Positions 15,350-23,173 are shown, counted from the first letter of the stretch. The stretch is DNA of 64,000 nt from CADCTB01 sp035494015 (GCA_035494015.1 DATJHJ010000059.1:1-64000), one strand, 5' to 3'. Made by a program: numbers and translations. Notes: generated by a model not told the origin, from the sequence alone.

Positions 15350-16203
15350 TCGCCGCGCTCTCGGCTGCGCTCGTTCATGGCCGTGATCGCTCCGAAGAGG
15401 GCCAGGGCGGCGGCGCCCAGGGCGCCCAGCAGGAAGTTCGTGAACTGCACCCGCACGTAGGACGGCACGGCCACGCCCTTCGCCGCGTACTCGTGGAGGT
15501 TGGCCCGCACCGCGAGCAGGCTCCCGAGGGCGATGATGACGCCCATGACGATGGCGTCGATCAGGGCCACTCCGACCAGGCGGTCCTGGGACTCCGAAAG
15601 GACCTCGTCGAGCACGGACGGGAGGGCGACGAGGGCCACGCCGAGGACGAGGAAGACCAGCGCGGTCGAGCCCAGGCCGCCGAAGGGGTAGCCCAGGCGG
15701 TGGAACAGGTCGTCGGGGATCTGGACCCGCTCGCCCTTCTTCAGGGTCAGCCCTTCCACCAGCGAGGCCAGGACCTGGATGGTCACGATCCCGATCAGGG
15801 CGGTGCCGAGGGTGGCCAGCAGCGACGCCCACCGCGAGATCGGCTCGTCGTCGTAATACTCGTCGTCGGCGTAGTCGTCGACGTCGTCGACATCCGGATC
15901 GACGTCGCTATACGCAGGGGGCGGCGGCGGGGTGGGGCGCGTGCGGTCGGGCGGCGCGACCGCCGGCGGTTGGGCCGGCGGCGGTGGCTGGCGGGGCGGC
16001 CGGGGCTCGGGCCAGGTCCCGGGCAGGGCGATGGAACCGGGGTCGACGGCCGCCGGCGGCGGGGGCGGTGGGGCCACGGGCGGCGCCTCGGGCGGTGGCG
16101 CGGGGAGCGCGGGATCGACGACGTCCTCCCAAGTGGCGGCCGGTTGGTCGCCGGTCGGGCCCGGTTGGTCGGTGCTCGTCGGGCGGTCCTCAGGCTCGTT
16201 CAT
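15346..16203 (-). CDS. Pro-rich N-terminus membrane protein, four TM segments
   Basis: 285 residues, no named family recognised. The first ~120 residues are cytoplasmic-looking and disordered, dominated by Pro (PPPPPP runs) and then Asp/Tyr (DVDDVDDYADDEYYDDE). The C-terminal part has four hydrophobic segments (about LLATLGTALIGIVTIQVL, ALVFLVLGVALVALPSV, VALIDAIVMGVIIALGSLL, FLLGALGAAALALFG). ATG 16203 is divergent from the acetyltransferase at 16262. It is probably the first gene of a two-gene unit with the nuclease downstream (4-nt overlap). Function unknown. Confidence 0.75.
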   Translation of the reverse strand: MNEPEDRPTSTDQPGPTGDQPAATWEDVVDPALPAPPPEAPPVAPPPPPPAAVDPGSIALPGTWPEPRPPRQPPPPAQPPAVAPPDRTRPTPPPPPAYSDVDPDVDDVDDYADDEYYDDEPISRWASLLATLGTALIGIVTIQVLASLVEGLTLKKGERVQIPDDLFHRLGYPFGGLGSTALVFLVLGVALVALPSVLDEVLSESQDRLVGVALIDAIVMGVIIALGSLLAVRANLHEYAAKGVAVPSYVRVQFTNFLLGALGAAALALFGAITAMNERSRERGD

Positions 16204-16261
16204 GTCCCTAGCCTGTCCGCTCCGCGGCCCGCTGTCACAACGTTGGCATCCTGGGTCGACG

Positions 16262-16759
16262 ATGAGCGCTGACGTCACGGTCCGCGAGGCCCGGCCCGAG
16301 GACTACGAGGGCCTGTCCCGGTTGACGGTCGCGGCGTACAAGCACCTGCTCGGCGAGGACATGAGCCCCGGCTACGTGGCCGAGCTGGCCGACGTCGCCG
16401 GTCGGTCGGAGGTCGCCGATCTCCTCGTCGCCGTGGACGACACCGGCACGCTCGTGGGGGGGATCGCCTATGTCCCCGGGCCAGGGCCCCTCGCCTGGTT
16501 CGGCGAACCCGATCTCGCCGGCCTGCGCATGCTCGCCGTCGCACCGGAGGCGCAGGGCCGCGGGGTGGGCGCCGCGCTCATCGCTGCTTCGGTCGCCCGT
16601 GCTCGTCGCGCCGGCAAGCGCGGGCTCCTCCTCCACACCACCGCGTCGATGATGGCGGCGCAGCGCCTCTACCAGCGGGCCGGCTTCCGCCGCGACCTCG
16701 ATCGGGACCAGATCTTCGACGGCGGCCTCCACCTCATCGCCTACGCCCTGGACCTGTAG
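16262..16759 (+). CDS. GNAT family N-acetyltransferase
   Basis: 165-residue acetyl-CoA-dependent acyltransferase. N-terminal VREARPEDYEGLSRL is a typical GNAT beginning. Motif A is RMLAVAPEAQGRGVGAALIAA (Q/RxxGxG/A acetyl-CoA loop), and motif B is GLLLHTTASMMAAQRLYQRAGF. Substrate unknown; it could act on small molecules or protein N-termini. ATG 16262 is chosen because the reading frame upstream is the shadow of the Pro-rich gene. Its TAG is part of the TAGGGT box preceding tRNA-Leu. Confidence 0.9.
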   Translation: MSADVTVREARPEDYEGLSRLTVAAYKHLLGEDMSPGYVAELADVAGRSEVADLLVAVDDTGTLVGGIAYVPGPGPLAWFGEPDLAGLRMLAVAPEAQGRGVGAALIAASVARARRAGKRGLLLHTTASMMAAQRLYQRAGFRRDLDRDQIFDGGLHLIAYALDL

Positions 16760-16772
16760 GGTCGAGCCCACC

Positions 16773-16858
16773 GCCCGGGTGGCGGAATCGGCCAGACGCG
16801 GAGGGCTTAAACCCCTCTGGTCCTCGTGACCATGTGGGTTCGAATCCCACCCCGGGCA
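16773..16858 (+). tRNA. tRNA-Leu (anticodon TAA)
   Basis: Class II tRNA with long variable arm: acceptor GCCCGGG/CCCGGGC, anticodon stem GAGGG/CCCTC with loop CTTAAAC (anticodon TAA), T loop TTCGAAT, discriminator A at 16858; CCA is not encoded. It reads the UUA codon, which is rare in GC-rich actinobacteria (the Streptomyces bldA counterpart). TAGGGT at 16757-16762 is a likely -10 box. Confidence 0.97.
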
Positions 16859-17001
16859 CGGGCGGTGACGACGTACGGGTCATCGCCGACGACGAGGAGA
16901 TCAGGACCAGGCAGGCAGCCGACCTGCCCAAGCGCGCGTCTGGTCGCGACGTCGCCCGACGGCTGCCGAGTCGTACTCGCGCTTGCGAACCGCCGTCCGC
17001 C

Positions 17002-17030
17002 TTGACCCATGAGGTTTGTCATGCAAACAT
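17002..17030 (+). promoter_or_regulatory. Possible promoter/operator of the membrane protein-wHTH pair
   Basis: TTGACC (17002-17007) could be a -35, with AACAT-like sequence about 18 nt downstream. A short palindrome GTTTG-TCATG-CAAAC (17014-17028) lies in the spacer, just before the start at 17037. Because the second gene of the pair is a winged-helix regulator, this may be its operator. Evidence is weak. Confidence 0.3.
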
Positions 17031-17036
17031 GCCTGT

Positions 17037-17747
17037 ATGGCAGATCTATCTATTTCTCCAACCGACGATCCCCAGGACCTGCTGTCGTCAACCCGCGACC
17101 TCACCCGGCGAGTCCGGCTCATGCAACGGGGGGCCTGGTTCCCGCTGCTCGTCTTCGCCACGGTCACGCTGGCGGCCGCACCGTTCTACCGGTACGGCCA
17201 TCCCCACCGACACTGCACCTCACTTCATGCCGGGACGACTGCCTGTGTCATCCAGTCGACGCTGGCGCTGTGGTATTGGCCGGTCGCGCTCCTCGGCGCG
17301 TACATCGCGATCAGTTGGTTCTACGTCCACCGGGCCCACCAGCGAGGCGTCGGTAGCCGAGTGCTGCCCTACATCGCCGTCGGTGCCGTCCTCGCCCTGC
17401 TCGTCACCGCGTGGGCGCTGTGGGCAGATGCCCACCCGGGATTCCTGGCTGACACTCTTCGCCTCGGCCCGTCGCATCCCGTGGACTTCTTCCGCCGGGT
17501 GGCGAGCCCGGCGGGCGCCATCGGGCTGGCCCTGCTGCTGCTCGCCCGGATCGAGCGAAGTTGGACCCTGTTCTCGCTGTCGGTCGTGTATCTCGCTGTC
17601 AATGTGGTTCCCATATACGCCGGGAGTTTCCGTCACCCGACCCCGTGGGTCTTCCTGCCGCACCTGCTGCTCACCGGCAGCACACTGCTCATCGGCGGGA
17701 TCATCCTCGCTCTGATCCAGCGAGACCCGGGCTCCTCGCCCGCGTGA
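17037..17747 (+). CDS. Integral membrane protein, six predicted TM segments
   Basis: 236 residues from ATG 17037 (MADLSIS); an in-frame ATG at 17016 is also possible. After a soluble N-terminus the hydrophobic segments are FPLLVFATVTLAAAPF, STLALWYWPVALLGAYIAI, VLPYIAVGAVLALLVTAWAL, AGAIGLALLLLA, LFSLSVVYLAVNVVPIY and FLPHLLLTGSTLLIGGIILAL. This matches the membrane proteins commonly encoded next to PF13601-type winged-helix regulators in actinobacteria. The gene ends with a GTGA overlap into that regulator. Function unknown. Confidence 0.75.
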   Translation: MADLSISPTDDPQDLLSSTRDLTRRVRLMQRGAWFPLLVFATVTLAAAPFYRYGHPHRHCTSLHAGTTACVIQSTLALWYWPVALLGAYIAISWFYVHRAHQRGVGSRVLPYIAVGAVLALLVTAWALWADAHPGFLADTLRLGPSHPVDFFRRVASPAGAIGLALLLLARIERSWTLFSLSVVYLAVNVVPIYAGSFRHPTPWVFLPHLLLTGSTLLIGGIILALIQRDPGSSPA

Positions 17748-18058
17748 CCGACCACCCCGTCAACGGCCTCGATGAAGTCGTCCACCAGCGCGTCAGGCTC
17801 GGCATCCTGGCCATCACGCGGGAGGCCCGAAAGGTCGAGTTCGGCTTCCTGCGCAGCACGCTCGACCTCACCGCCGGCAATCTGTCCCAACACCTAACCG
17901 TGCTGGAGAAGGCGGGGCTGATCACCGTCGAGAAGGGCTACGAGGGCCGGCGCGGCCGCACATGGGTCCAGCTGACGAACGCCGGTCGCCATGCCCTCCA
18001 TGAGGAGATCACTGCCCTCAAGGCCCTGATCCGCCAAGTCGAGCTCGGCGGGACGTGA
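17744..18058 (+). CDS. Winged-helix transcriptional regulator (MarR/ArsR-like)
   Basis: 104 residues, a single winged-helix domain: NGLDEVVHQRVRLGILAI, then FGFLRSTLDLTAGNLSQHLTVLEKAGLITV (recognition helix in NLSQHL) and a wing YEGRRGRTWVQLTNAGRHAL. The pattern matches the 'winged helix DNA-binding domain' regulators of the PF13601 type. Start GTG 17744 overlaps the membrane protein's TGA (GTGA), so both are translated together. It probably controls its own operon through the short palindrome at 17014-17028. Confidence 0.85.
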   Translation: MTDHPVNGLDEVVHQRVRLGILAITREARKVEFGFLRSTLDLTAGNLSQHLTVLEKAGLITVEKGYEGRRGRTWVQLTNAGRHALHEEITALKALIRQVELGGT

Positions 18059-18468
18059 GCACGCCCCCGGACGAGCCGGCACCCGGTCCGTGGACCAGCG
18101 ACGACGACCCGCGAGGTAGCGGCGATCCCACTCCGTGCCGGTGCCGCGGCCGGCCACTGCGAGCCGACGCTCCCATCCCCCAATAGGGCGCGCCACCGAC
18201 GTCGACCTTCGGCAGTCGTGGTTCTGTGCGCCGATGATGTTCGCGGGTCGGCCCAAGAAGAAAGGAGCATGGTAAAATACGAAACGACACGGATTTGTGT
18301 GACCCGCACCGTGTTGGAATCTGCCGCAAGGCCGGCACCCTCCCGGGGAGCGTTGCTCCAGACCCGGGTAGCGCAGGCAAGGAACTGCGTCTCAACAGGG
18401 AGGTTCGGATGGCGTTCATCTTGGAGGCGCCGTCGGTTCGCCCTTTCACGATCAAGAGGAGATCAACA
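18059..18468. other. 410-nt stretch without a confident gene
   Basis: Locally lower in GC than the surroundings. It contains AAGAAAGGAGC followed by ATG 18269, an excellent ribosome binding site for a 71-codon ORF (to 18484), but the encoded peptide is Arg/Ser-rich and looks non-coding. A GGAGC-GTT-GCTCC hairpin lies near 18345. No promoter is convincing. Confidence 0.4.
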
Positions 18469-18774
18469 ATGTCCGCAACGCTGAAGCTCACGCACAAAGC
18501 GATCGGGGCAGAGATCCGCCGTGGCACCTACGACATGGCGCTCGACGGGGAGCGGGTCGGGTCTGTCGAAATGAACGACACGTTCGAGACGCCAATCGAA
18601 CCTGGACGTCACACCTTGCAGGTCAGCAACGGCCGGAACTCGAGCCGAACCAAGACGTTCAACGCCGCCGAGGGCGAAATCGTCGCCTTCCGATGCACCG
18701 GCAAGAGTATCCTGCCGATCTTCCTCGCTTCGTTCGTCGTACCCAGCCTGGCCCTCTCGCTCCGTCGCGAGTAG
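18469..18774 (+). CDS. Small hypothetical protein with C-terminal hydrophobic segment
   Basis: 101 residues from ATG 18469, preceded by AGAGGAG with 7-nt spacing. An alternative in-frame ATG at 18409, also with a good site (AGGGAGG), would add 20 residues. The middle (MALDGERVGSVEMNDTFETPIEPGRHTLQV) looks like a PEGA-type or other small beta-sandwich extracellular domain. The end (SILPIFLASFVVPSLALSLRRE) is a membrane anchor. Base composition is less GC-rich than the neighbours, suggesting a recent arrival. Function unknown. Confidence 0.6.
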   Translation: MSATLKLTHKAIGAEIRRGTYDMALDGERVGSVEMNDTFETPIEPGRHTLQVSNGRNSSRTKTFNAAEGEIVAFRCTGKSILPIFLASFVVPSLALSLRRE

Positions 18775-18923
18775 GTGTCGTTACCGTGGACTCTGTTCCC
18801 CAACTGCGGCGGGCCTGAGCGCCGGCTACCTGGAGAGCGTCTGGCTGATCGAACGTTCGCACGCCAGACCCGTCGAGCCCGTTGCGGGAGCTAAACCGCG
18901 GACCGAACTCCTGTGGGTAGGGG

Positions 18924-19844
18924 TCAGCGCCGCCGGTACCTGCGCTCGAGGTCGGCGGCGGAGAACCCGGGCGCCAGCGATCCCTCGGCGGCGTAGTGGT
19001 ACAGAGCGACGGTCACAGCCGAGCCGGCCGCACCGGTCACGGAGAGCACCAACGCGAACAAGACGACACCCAAGACAATCGCCAACACCGGAGAGCTCAA
19101 CGCGACAACTGCGACGATCACGGCCAAGGGCAGCATCACCACCAGAGCCGGGAGCCCGAGGGCGGCGTCGGCGGTCACCTTCTCGCCCCACTTCGCCTTG
19201 AACAGCGACGCGGACCGACGCACGGCGTCGCCGACGGTCACCTCTTCGAGGACGAGCAACGGGACGACGAAAGTGGTGGCCAGCCCCCACGCCAGCCCGA
19301 GCAGCCAGCGGGCGATCGGGCCGGCGACCTTGATGCGCTCTGCGAGGACCTGGAGGAACATCCCGACGACCAGGGATAGCGCCCACCAGGCGACGAGCGG
19401 CCTGATCCGGCGGTTCGCGACGCCCAGGGCCTTGCGGACAGGGATCGGATCGCCCCGCAGCCGCCGGTCAGCGGCCACCGTGACGACGAAGTTGGCGTAG
19501 GTCGACGCGATCGAACCGACCCCGAGGATCGGCATGGCCAACAGGTAGCGGGGGAAGGCAAAGTCGTGCCCACTGGGCAACCGCCCGAACACCGCGAACA
19601 ACAAGCCCACGGAGATCGCCGCGAAAGCGGCCATCCCCACGAGGACGACGCCGACGAGTGCCGGCTGCTCACCGATGACCCGCAAACCTGCCCCAGTCAG
19701 GCGAAACCCGCGGGCGACCCGGCCGCCCGGGGCGGGCTCCGACGGAACGGGGGGAATTCGGGTGGCGGAGGTCCAGGCGACCCCGTCCCAGTAGCGTTCA
19801 CCGCCCGACCCGTCGGGATTCCGGTACCAGCCTGCCGCCGCCAT
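18924..19844 (-). CDS. DUF2510-DUF6159 membrane protein
   Basis: 306 residues. N-terminal DUF2510 motif: WYRNPDGSGGERYWDGVAWT, a Trp-rich actinobacterial module of unknown role. Then a DUF6159-like membrane domain with five or six hydrophobic segments, including LVGVVLVGMAAFAAISVGLL and a conserved TTFVVPLLVLEEVTVGDAVRRS loop. It is transcribed against the preceding gene; TACCGT at 19851-19856 (minus strand) lies 6 nt before ATG 19844, so the message is likely leaderless. Membrane function unknown. Confidence 0.82.
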   Translation of the reverse strand: MAAAGWYRNPDGSGGERYWDGVAWTSATRIPPVPSEPAPGGRVARGFRLTGAGLRVIGEQPALVGVVLVGMAAFAAISVGLLFAVFGRLPSGHDFAFPRYLLAMPILGVGSIASTYANFVVTVAADRRLRGDPIPVRKALGVANRRIRPLVAWWALSLVVGMFLQVLAERIKVAGPIARWLLGLAWGLATTFVVPLLVLEEVTVGDAVRRSASLFKAKWGEKVTADAALGLPALVVMLPLAVIVAVVALSSPVLAIVLGVVLFALVLSVTGAAGSAVTVALYHYAAEGSLAPGFSAADLERRYRRR

Positions 19845-19850
19845 GAGTTC

Positions 19851-19856
19851 ACGGTA
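19851..19856 (-). promoter_or_regulatory. Leaderless -10 box (TACCGT) of the DUF6159 gene
   Basis: Reading on the minus strand, TACCGT is followed by 6 nt and then ATG 19844. Confidence 0.5.
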
Positions 19857-19927
19857 CAGCGCGCGGCCCCGTTAGGCCCACGGGCCGTGGACAGCTGGCA
19901 GACTCGCCTGCGGGTGTCGCAGAAACG

Positions 19928-19948
19928 CTACTACGGCGGTAGTAGAGT
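19928..19948 (+). promoter_or_regulatory. Palindromic operator over the toxin-antitoxin promoter
   Basis: CTACTAC (19928-19934) and GTAGTAG (19939-19945) form a 7-bp-arm palindrome with a 4-nt spacer. The -10 box TAGAGT (19943-19948) overlaps the right arm and lies 6 nt before ATG 19955. This is the expected layout for antitoxin autorepression. Confidence 0.65.
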
Positions 19949-19954
19949 ACGACC

Positions 19955-20224
19955 ATGCCGCGTGGGAGACCCTCGCCGAAGCTGGCGATCACCGTCGACC
20001 CCGATGTGCACGAGCAGGTTCTTGCCGCCGCCACGGAGGAGGGGGTCAGCGTCTCGGCCTGGATGACCGAGGCGGCCCGCCGAGCGCTGCTCGTGCGAGA
20101 CGGCCTGCGGGCAGTCTCAGAGTGGGAGTCGGAATATGGCCCCCTTACCGCAGATGAGCTTGATGCTGCTCGCCGTCGTGTTGCCAGTGATGTCGCTGCC
20201 GCCTCCCGGGCGCGACCGGCGTGA
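19955..20224 (+). CDS. Antitoxin of a VapBC-type pair
   Basis: 89 residues. The N-terminal part GRPSPKLAITVDPDVHEQVLAAATEEGVSVSAWMTEAARRAL reads as a ribbon-helix-helix/CopG-like DNA-binding domain (beta-strand LAITVD, helices after DVHEQ and SAWMTE). The C-terminal half (LTADELDAARRRVASDVAA) would clamp the toxin. Its TGA overlaps the toxin GTG by 4 nt. The palindromic operator directly upstream supports autoregulation. Likely leaderless. Confidence 0.82.
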   Translation: MPRGRPSPKLAITVDPDVHEQVLAAATEEGVSVSAWMTEAARRALLVRDGLRAVSEWESEYGPLTADELDAARRRVASDVAAASRARPA

Positions 20225-20598
20225 ACTTCGTCTACGACGCGGGCGTATTCGTGGTGGCCGAGCGCAACGACCGCGACGTCTGGGCCGATCATCGGGCCCG
20301 CTTGGAACTTGGGCTCGTCCCGCGGACGACCGCACCTGTCGTAGCCCAGGTCAGCCGCTCGCGGGGACAGGTGCAGCTGCGCCGCATGCTGCGGGGCTGC
20401 GACATCGTCGGTTTCACCTCGGATGACCCCCATGAGGTTGGCGCGCTCGTGGGCAAGGCCTCGACCTCGGATGTGGTCGACGCCCATCTCGTCGTCGTCG
20501 CCTCGAGGCGTCAAGACACTGTTCTCACCTCCGACATCGAGGACCTGCGGCGCCTTGCCGACAAGTTGCCGACAGCCGTCCGCATTCAACGCCTCTGA
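20221..20598 (+). CDS. vapC: PIN-domain toxin (VapC family)
   Basis: 125-residue putative Mg-dependent RNase. PIN acidic residues: D in NFVYDAGVFVVAE, E-equivalent positions in the first half, D in TSDVVDAHLVVVA and D in LTSDIEDLRRLA. Start GTG 20221 overlaps the antitoxin stop. The canonical Glu of the second acidic position is not obvious (APVVAQVSRS has Gln/Ser where other VapCs have E), so activity may be reduced or use another acid. The target RNA is unknown. Complete coding frame, no sign of decay. Confidence 0.85.
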   Translation: MNFVYDAGVFVVAERNDRDVWADHRARLELGLVPRTTAPVVAQVSRSRGQVQLRRMLRGCDIVGFTSDDPHEVGALVGKASTSDVVDAHLVVVASRRQDTVLTSDIEDLRRLADKLPTAVRIQRL

Positions 20599-20644
20599 TG
20601 TCGGGGAGCGGATCGACGGTGCAGCCACAGCCGTCAGCGATCCG

Positions 20645-21415
20645 CTACCTCTCGAGACGGGCGGCAGTCTCGCGGTAACGGACCCCGGGAATGAGGTGGA
20701 CGCCGTCGAAGGCACCGCTGTCGCGTATGCGGTGTGCCAGCTCGCACGCAAGGCCGACGCCCGCGCTCCGGTCGCGCTCGATGGCGTCAATCCAAGACGC
20801 GGGGACGGTGATCTCGGGGATGTCAGCGACGAGCTTGCGGGCCATCGATGCGCTGGGCAGGACCATGACGCCCGCGTACACGTTGCCCTCGAACTCGATG
20901 GTGTCACGCCAGGCGAGCAACAGCTCAAGGTCGAAAGACACCTGTACGAACAAGAAGTCGGCCGCCTTCTTCCAGGGGGGGAGCGGCCGGAGCCGCGTGG
21001 TCACCCCAGCGCGGAACCCGCCGGCATGTCCCTGGTGCTCCTCGCTGAACCGACGTAGGTAGTCGATCATCGAGCGGACCGTCAGCTGGCCGGTCCGCGC
21101 TCCCGAGTTGGGGGCGTCGCCATAGACGAACAGGAACTCATCGACGCCGTAGGCCGCACCGGTAAGGAGATCACGCCGGAAACCGAGGGCATTGCGATCC
21201 CTGGCGTTCAGACAGGCGATCGAGCGCCCACCCATGCGATCGACCTCGTGGGCCACGGCAATGCTCGAGACCGTCGCCCGCCCGACGTGGTTGTCAGGGA
21301 TCAGATACGCCGAGGCCACCTTGCTGAGCACCCCGATCTGGTGACGCACGTGCATCATGTCGGGTTAGGTCGGCGGCTCGATTTCACAGATCCACTCGAA
21401 CACTGGATCGGTCAT
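20645..21415 (-). pseudogene. Methylenetetrahydrofolate reductase-like gene interrupted by TAA
   Basis: The long frame (237 codons from ATG 21358) shows a MetF-type TIM barrel: DNHVGRATVSSIAVAHEVDRMGG, NARDRNALGFRRDLL, VDEFLFVYGD, FLFVQVSFDLELLLAW and GVHLIPGVRYRET. In the same frame upstream, ATG 21415 encodes MTDPVFEWICEIEPPT and then TAA (21365-21367). CEIEPPT matches the first beta-strand with the catalytic Glu of MetF (FEFFPPRT in E. coli). A TAGCCT -10 box lies 6 nt before ATG 21415, so this is the original start. The stop separates the catalytic Glu from the barrel. Likely a recent nonsense mutation, or readthrough, or a sequencing error. Confidence 0.75.
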
Positions 21416-21421
21416 CGCTGC

Positions 21422-21427
21422 AGGCTA
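21422..21427 (-). promoter_or_regulatory. Leaderless -10 box (TAGCCT) of the interrupted MTHFR-like gene
   Basis: On the minus strand TAGCCT is followed by 6 nt and ATG 21415. It marks the original start and shows that the short N-terminal frame belongs to the gene. Confidence 0.5.
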
Positions 21428-21534
21428 GCGACGGCACTCCCGACGGACGGTCACATGGGCCACGGATCGGTTGGAGTCGTGGTTGACCACGACGTTCAGG
21501 TCGGCGTCCTGCCAGTCCGATCGTTCAGCCATGA

Positions 21535-22308
21535 TTGCGCCTCGCGGTGTACCGAGCAGCTGATGCAGGAAGTGGGTCTTCGGGGGAGGGGGATCTTCCC
21601 GCCATCGGTCGCGGCGTCGTCGGCGTCTGGAAGATATGGATCGGCGGCGAGCCGGACCTGGAGCGAGCTCGGGCGGTGTTGTCCGCTGACGAGCTGGACC
21701 GAGCGTCGAGCTTCGTGTTCGACCTTCATCGGAACCGGTATCTCGCGCGCCGGGTCGCGCTTCGAGAGCTGCTCGGGCGATACCTGGACCGGGCGCCGTC
21801 CGACGTGTGTTTCTCCTACAGCGCCTACGGGAAGCCGGAGCTGCCTGGGGAGACGCTGCGTTTCAACGTCGCCCACTCCGAGGACCTGGCCTTGATCGGG
21901 CTCACCGAGCAGGATCGGTTGGGGGTCGACGTCGCGCACATTCGGGAGCTTCCCGACATGGAGGGCGTCGCTCGCACGGTGTTCTCGAAGCACGAGCTCG
22001 ACGTCTTCCACACCCTTCCGGCCTCCTCAAAGACCGAAGGGTTCTTCAACTGCTGGACCCGGAAGGAAGCGTTCGTGAAGGCGGTCGGCGACGGCCTCTC
22101 CTACCCGCTGGACGTCTTCGACGTGACACTGCGGCCGGGAGAGGAGGCGCGGCTCCTCGAGGTGGAGGGCTCCCGCGCCCGAGCCGCCGGCTGGTCACTG
22201 TTCGATGTCGCCCCAATGGACGGCTGGGTGGGAGCCGCGGCGGTTGAAAACGCAGCGGCCGCGCTGCACGGCGCGGGCTGGCTGGGAGCTAGAGCCGAGC
22301 CGGGGTGA
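21535..22308 (+). CDS. Sfp-type 4'-phosphopantetheinyl transferase
   Basis: Transfers phosphopantetheine from CoA to carrier-protein serines. Motifs: LHRNRYLARRVALRELLGRYL (about 60-80), CFSYSAYGKPEL, RFNVAHSEDLALIGL, the Mg-binding GVDVAHIREL, and the catalytic WTRKEAFVKAVGDGLSYPL. About 257 residues from TTG 21535, but the true start may lie nearer the VVGVWKIWI strand, since the first 25 residues are low-quality. No polyketide or nonribosomal synthetase is in the window, so it may serve fatty-acid or distant pathways. Its 3' end overlaps the convergent oxidoreductase by 20 nt. Confidence 0.88.
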   Translation: MRLAVYRAADAGSGSSGEGDLPAIGRGVVGVWKIWIGGEPDLERARAVLSADELDRASSFVFDLHRNRYLARRVALRELLGRYLDRAPSDVCFSYSAYGKPELPGETLRFNVAHSEDLALIGLTEQDRLGVDVAHIRELPDMEGVARTVFSKHELDVFHTLPASSKTEGFFNCWTRKEAFVKAVGDGLSYPLDVFDVTLRPGEEARLLEVEGSRARAAGWSLFDVAPMDGWVGAAAVENAAAALHGAGWLGARAEPG

Positions 22309-23173
22309 TAGCGGCGAGCTCGTCCATGACCGGGCCGAAGGTGGATTCGAGCGCAGCGGCGGGGTCGTCGCCGACGGGGGAGGTCACCAGCGACGACACG
22401 CCCACCGCGGCCAGATGGCGGGCCCCGTCGATGACCTGGGCCGCAGTCGCCCCCTCGGGTAGATCCCGGAACATGGCCGTGACCTCTATCTCGTTCGGGT
22501 CGCGGCCGATGGCGTCGCAGTGGCGGCGGAGGACGTCGACCTTCTGGGCCACCATCTCCGCCGGGCCGAAGATGTTGCACGCGTCGGCGTACTTGGCCAC
22601 CAGCCGCAGGGTCTTGCGCTCCCCGCTCCCGCCGATCATGATCCGCGGGCGGGGCTGGCTCACCGGCATCGGGCGGCACAGCGTCTCGGCCAGGCGGTAG
22701 TGCCGGCCCTCGTACGGGCCGTCGTTGTCGCTCCACATCTGCAGGCAGATCTGCAGCGTCTCCTCCAGCCGCTCGAACCGCTCGCTCACCGGCGGGAAGG
22801 GCACACCCAAGGCGAGGTGTTCACGCTCGTACCAGGCCGCCCCGATGCCCAGCTCGGCCCGCCCGGCCGACAGCACGTCGAGGGTGGTGACGATCTTCGC
22901 CAGCAGCCCCGGGTGCCGGTAGGTGACCCCGGTCACCAGCAGCCGGAGGCGCAGCCGCTCGGTCCGGCCGGCGACGAACCCGAGTGCCGTGTACCCCTCC
23001 AGCATGGGGTCCTCGGCCGGGGCCACCCTGTCCATCTGGAAGTAGTGGTCCATGAAGGACAGGGTGCGCACGCCGAGGCCCTCCGCCCGTTCCGCAAGCT
23101 CGCCGACCCGTGCGCCCATGGCCGACGGCGGGCCCGCCCAGTCGAAGCGCCAGACGTGCAGATCGAGGTTCAT
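22289..23173 (-). CDS. LLM class F420-dependent oxidoreductase
   Basis: 294-residue luciferase-like TIM barrel of the F420-binding type (TIGR03560-like). Motifs: FDWAGPPSAMGARVGELAERAEGLGV, SFMDHYFQM, YTALGFVAGRTERLRLRLLVTGVTYRHPGLLAK, LDVLSAGRAELGIGAAWYEREH, and PRIMIGGSGERKTLRLVAKYAD. It probably reduces or oxidises an unknown substrate with coenzyme F420, abundant in actinobacteria. TAGACA 6 nt before ATG 23173 is a near-match to the leaderless promoter pattern. Confidence 0.92.
   Translation of the reverse strand: MNLDLHVWRFDWAGPPSAMGARVGELAERAEGLGVRTLSFMDHYFQMDRVAPAEDPMLEGYTALGFVAGRTERLRLRLLVTGVTYRHPGLLAKIVTTLDVLSAGRAELGIGAAWYEREHLALGVPFPPVSERFERLEETLQICLQMWSDNDGPYEGRHYRLAETLCRPMPVSQPRPRIMIGGSGERKTLRLVAKYADACNIFGPAEMVAQKVDVLRRHCDAIGRDPNEIEVTAMFRDLPEGATAAQVIDGARHLAAVGVSSLVTSPVGDDPAAALESTFGPVMDELAAITPARL

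Noticed and set aside
18269..18484. ORF with an excellent Shine-Dalgarno
   Set aside because: Peptide is Arg/Ser-rich without resemblance to a folded protein, and the next gene in the other frame has a better case. Kept only as a remark for the gap.
20645..20700. Possible overlap of the MTHFR-like gene with the VapC gene
   Set aside because: The VapC stop is at 20598 and the two genes are separated by 46 nt on opposite strands.
16773..22308. Genomic island integrated at tRNA-Leu
   Set aside because: The accessory genes follow the tRNA, but no integrase, no direct repeat of the tRNA 3' end and no clear boundary was found.
21535..22308. Biosynthetic gene cluster around the phosphopantetheinyl transferase
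   Set aside because: No ketosynthase, adenylation or carrier-protein genes occur nearby; the transferase alone does not define a cluster.
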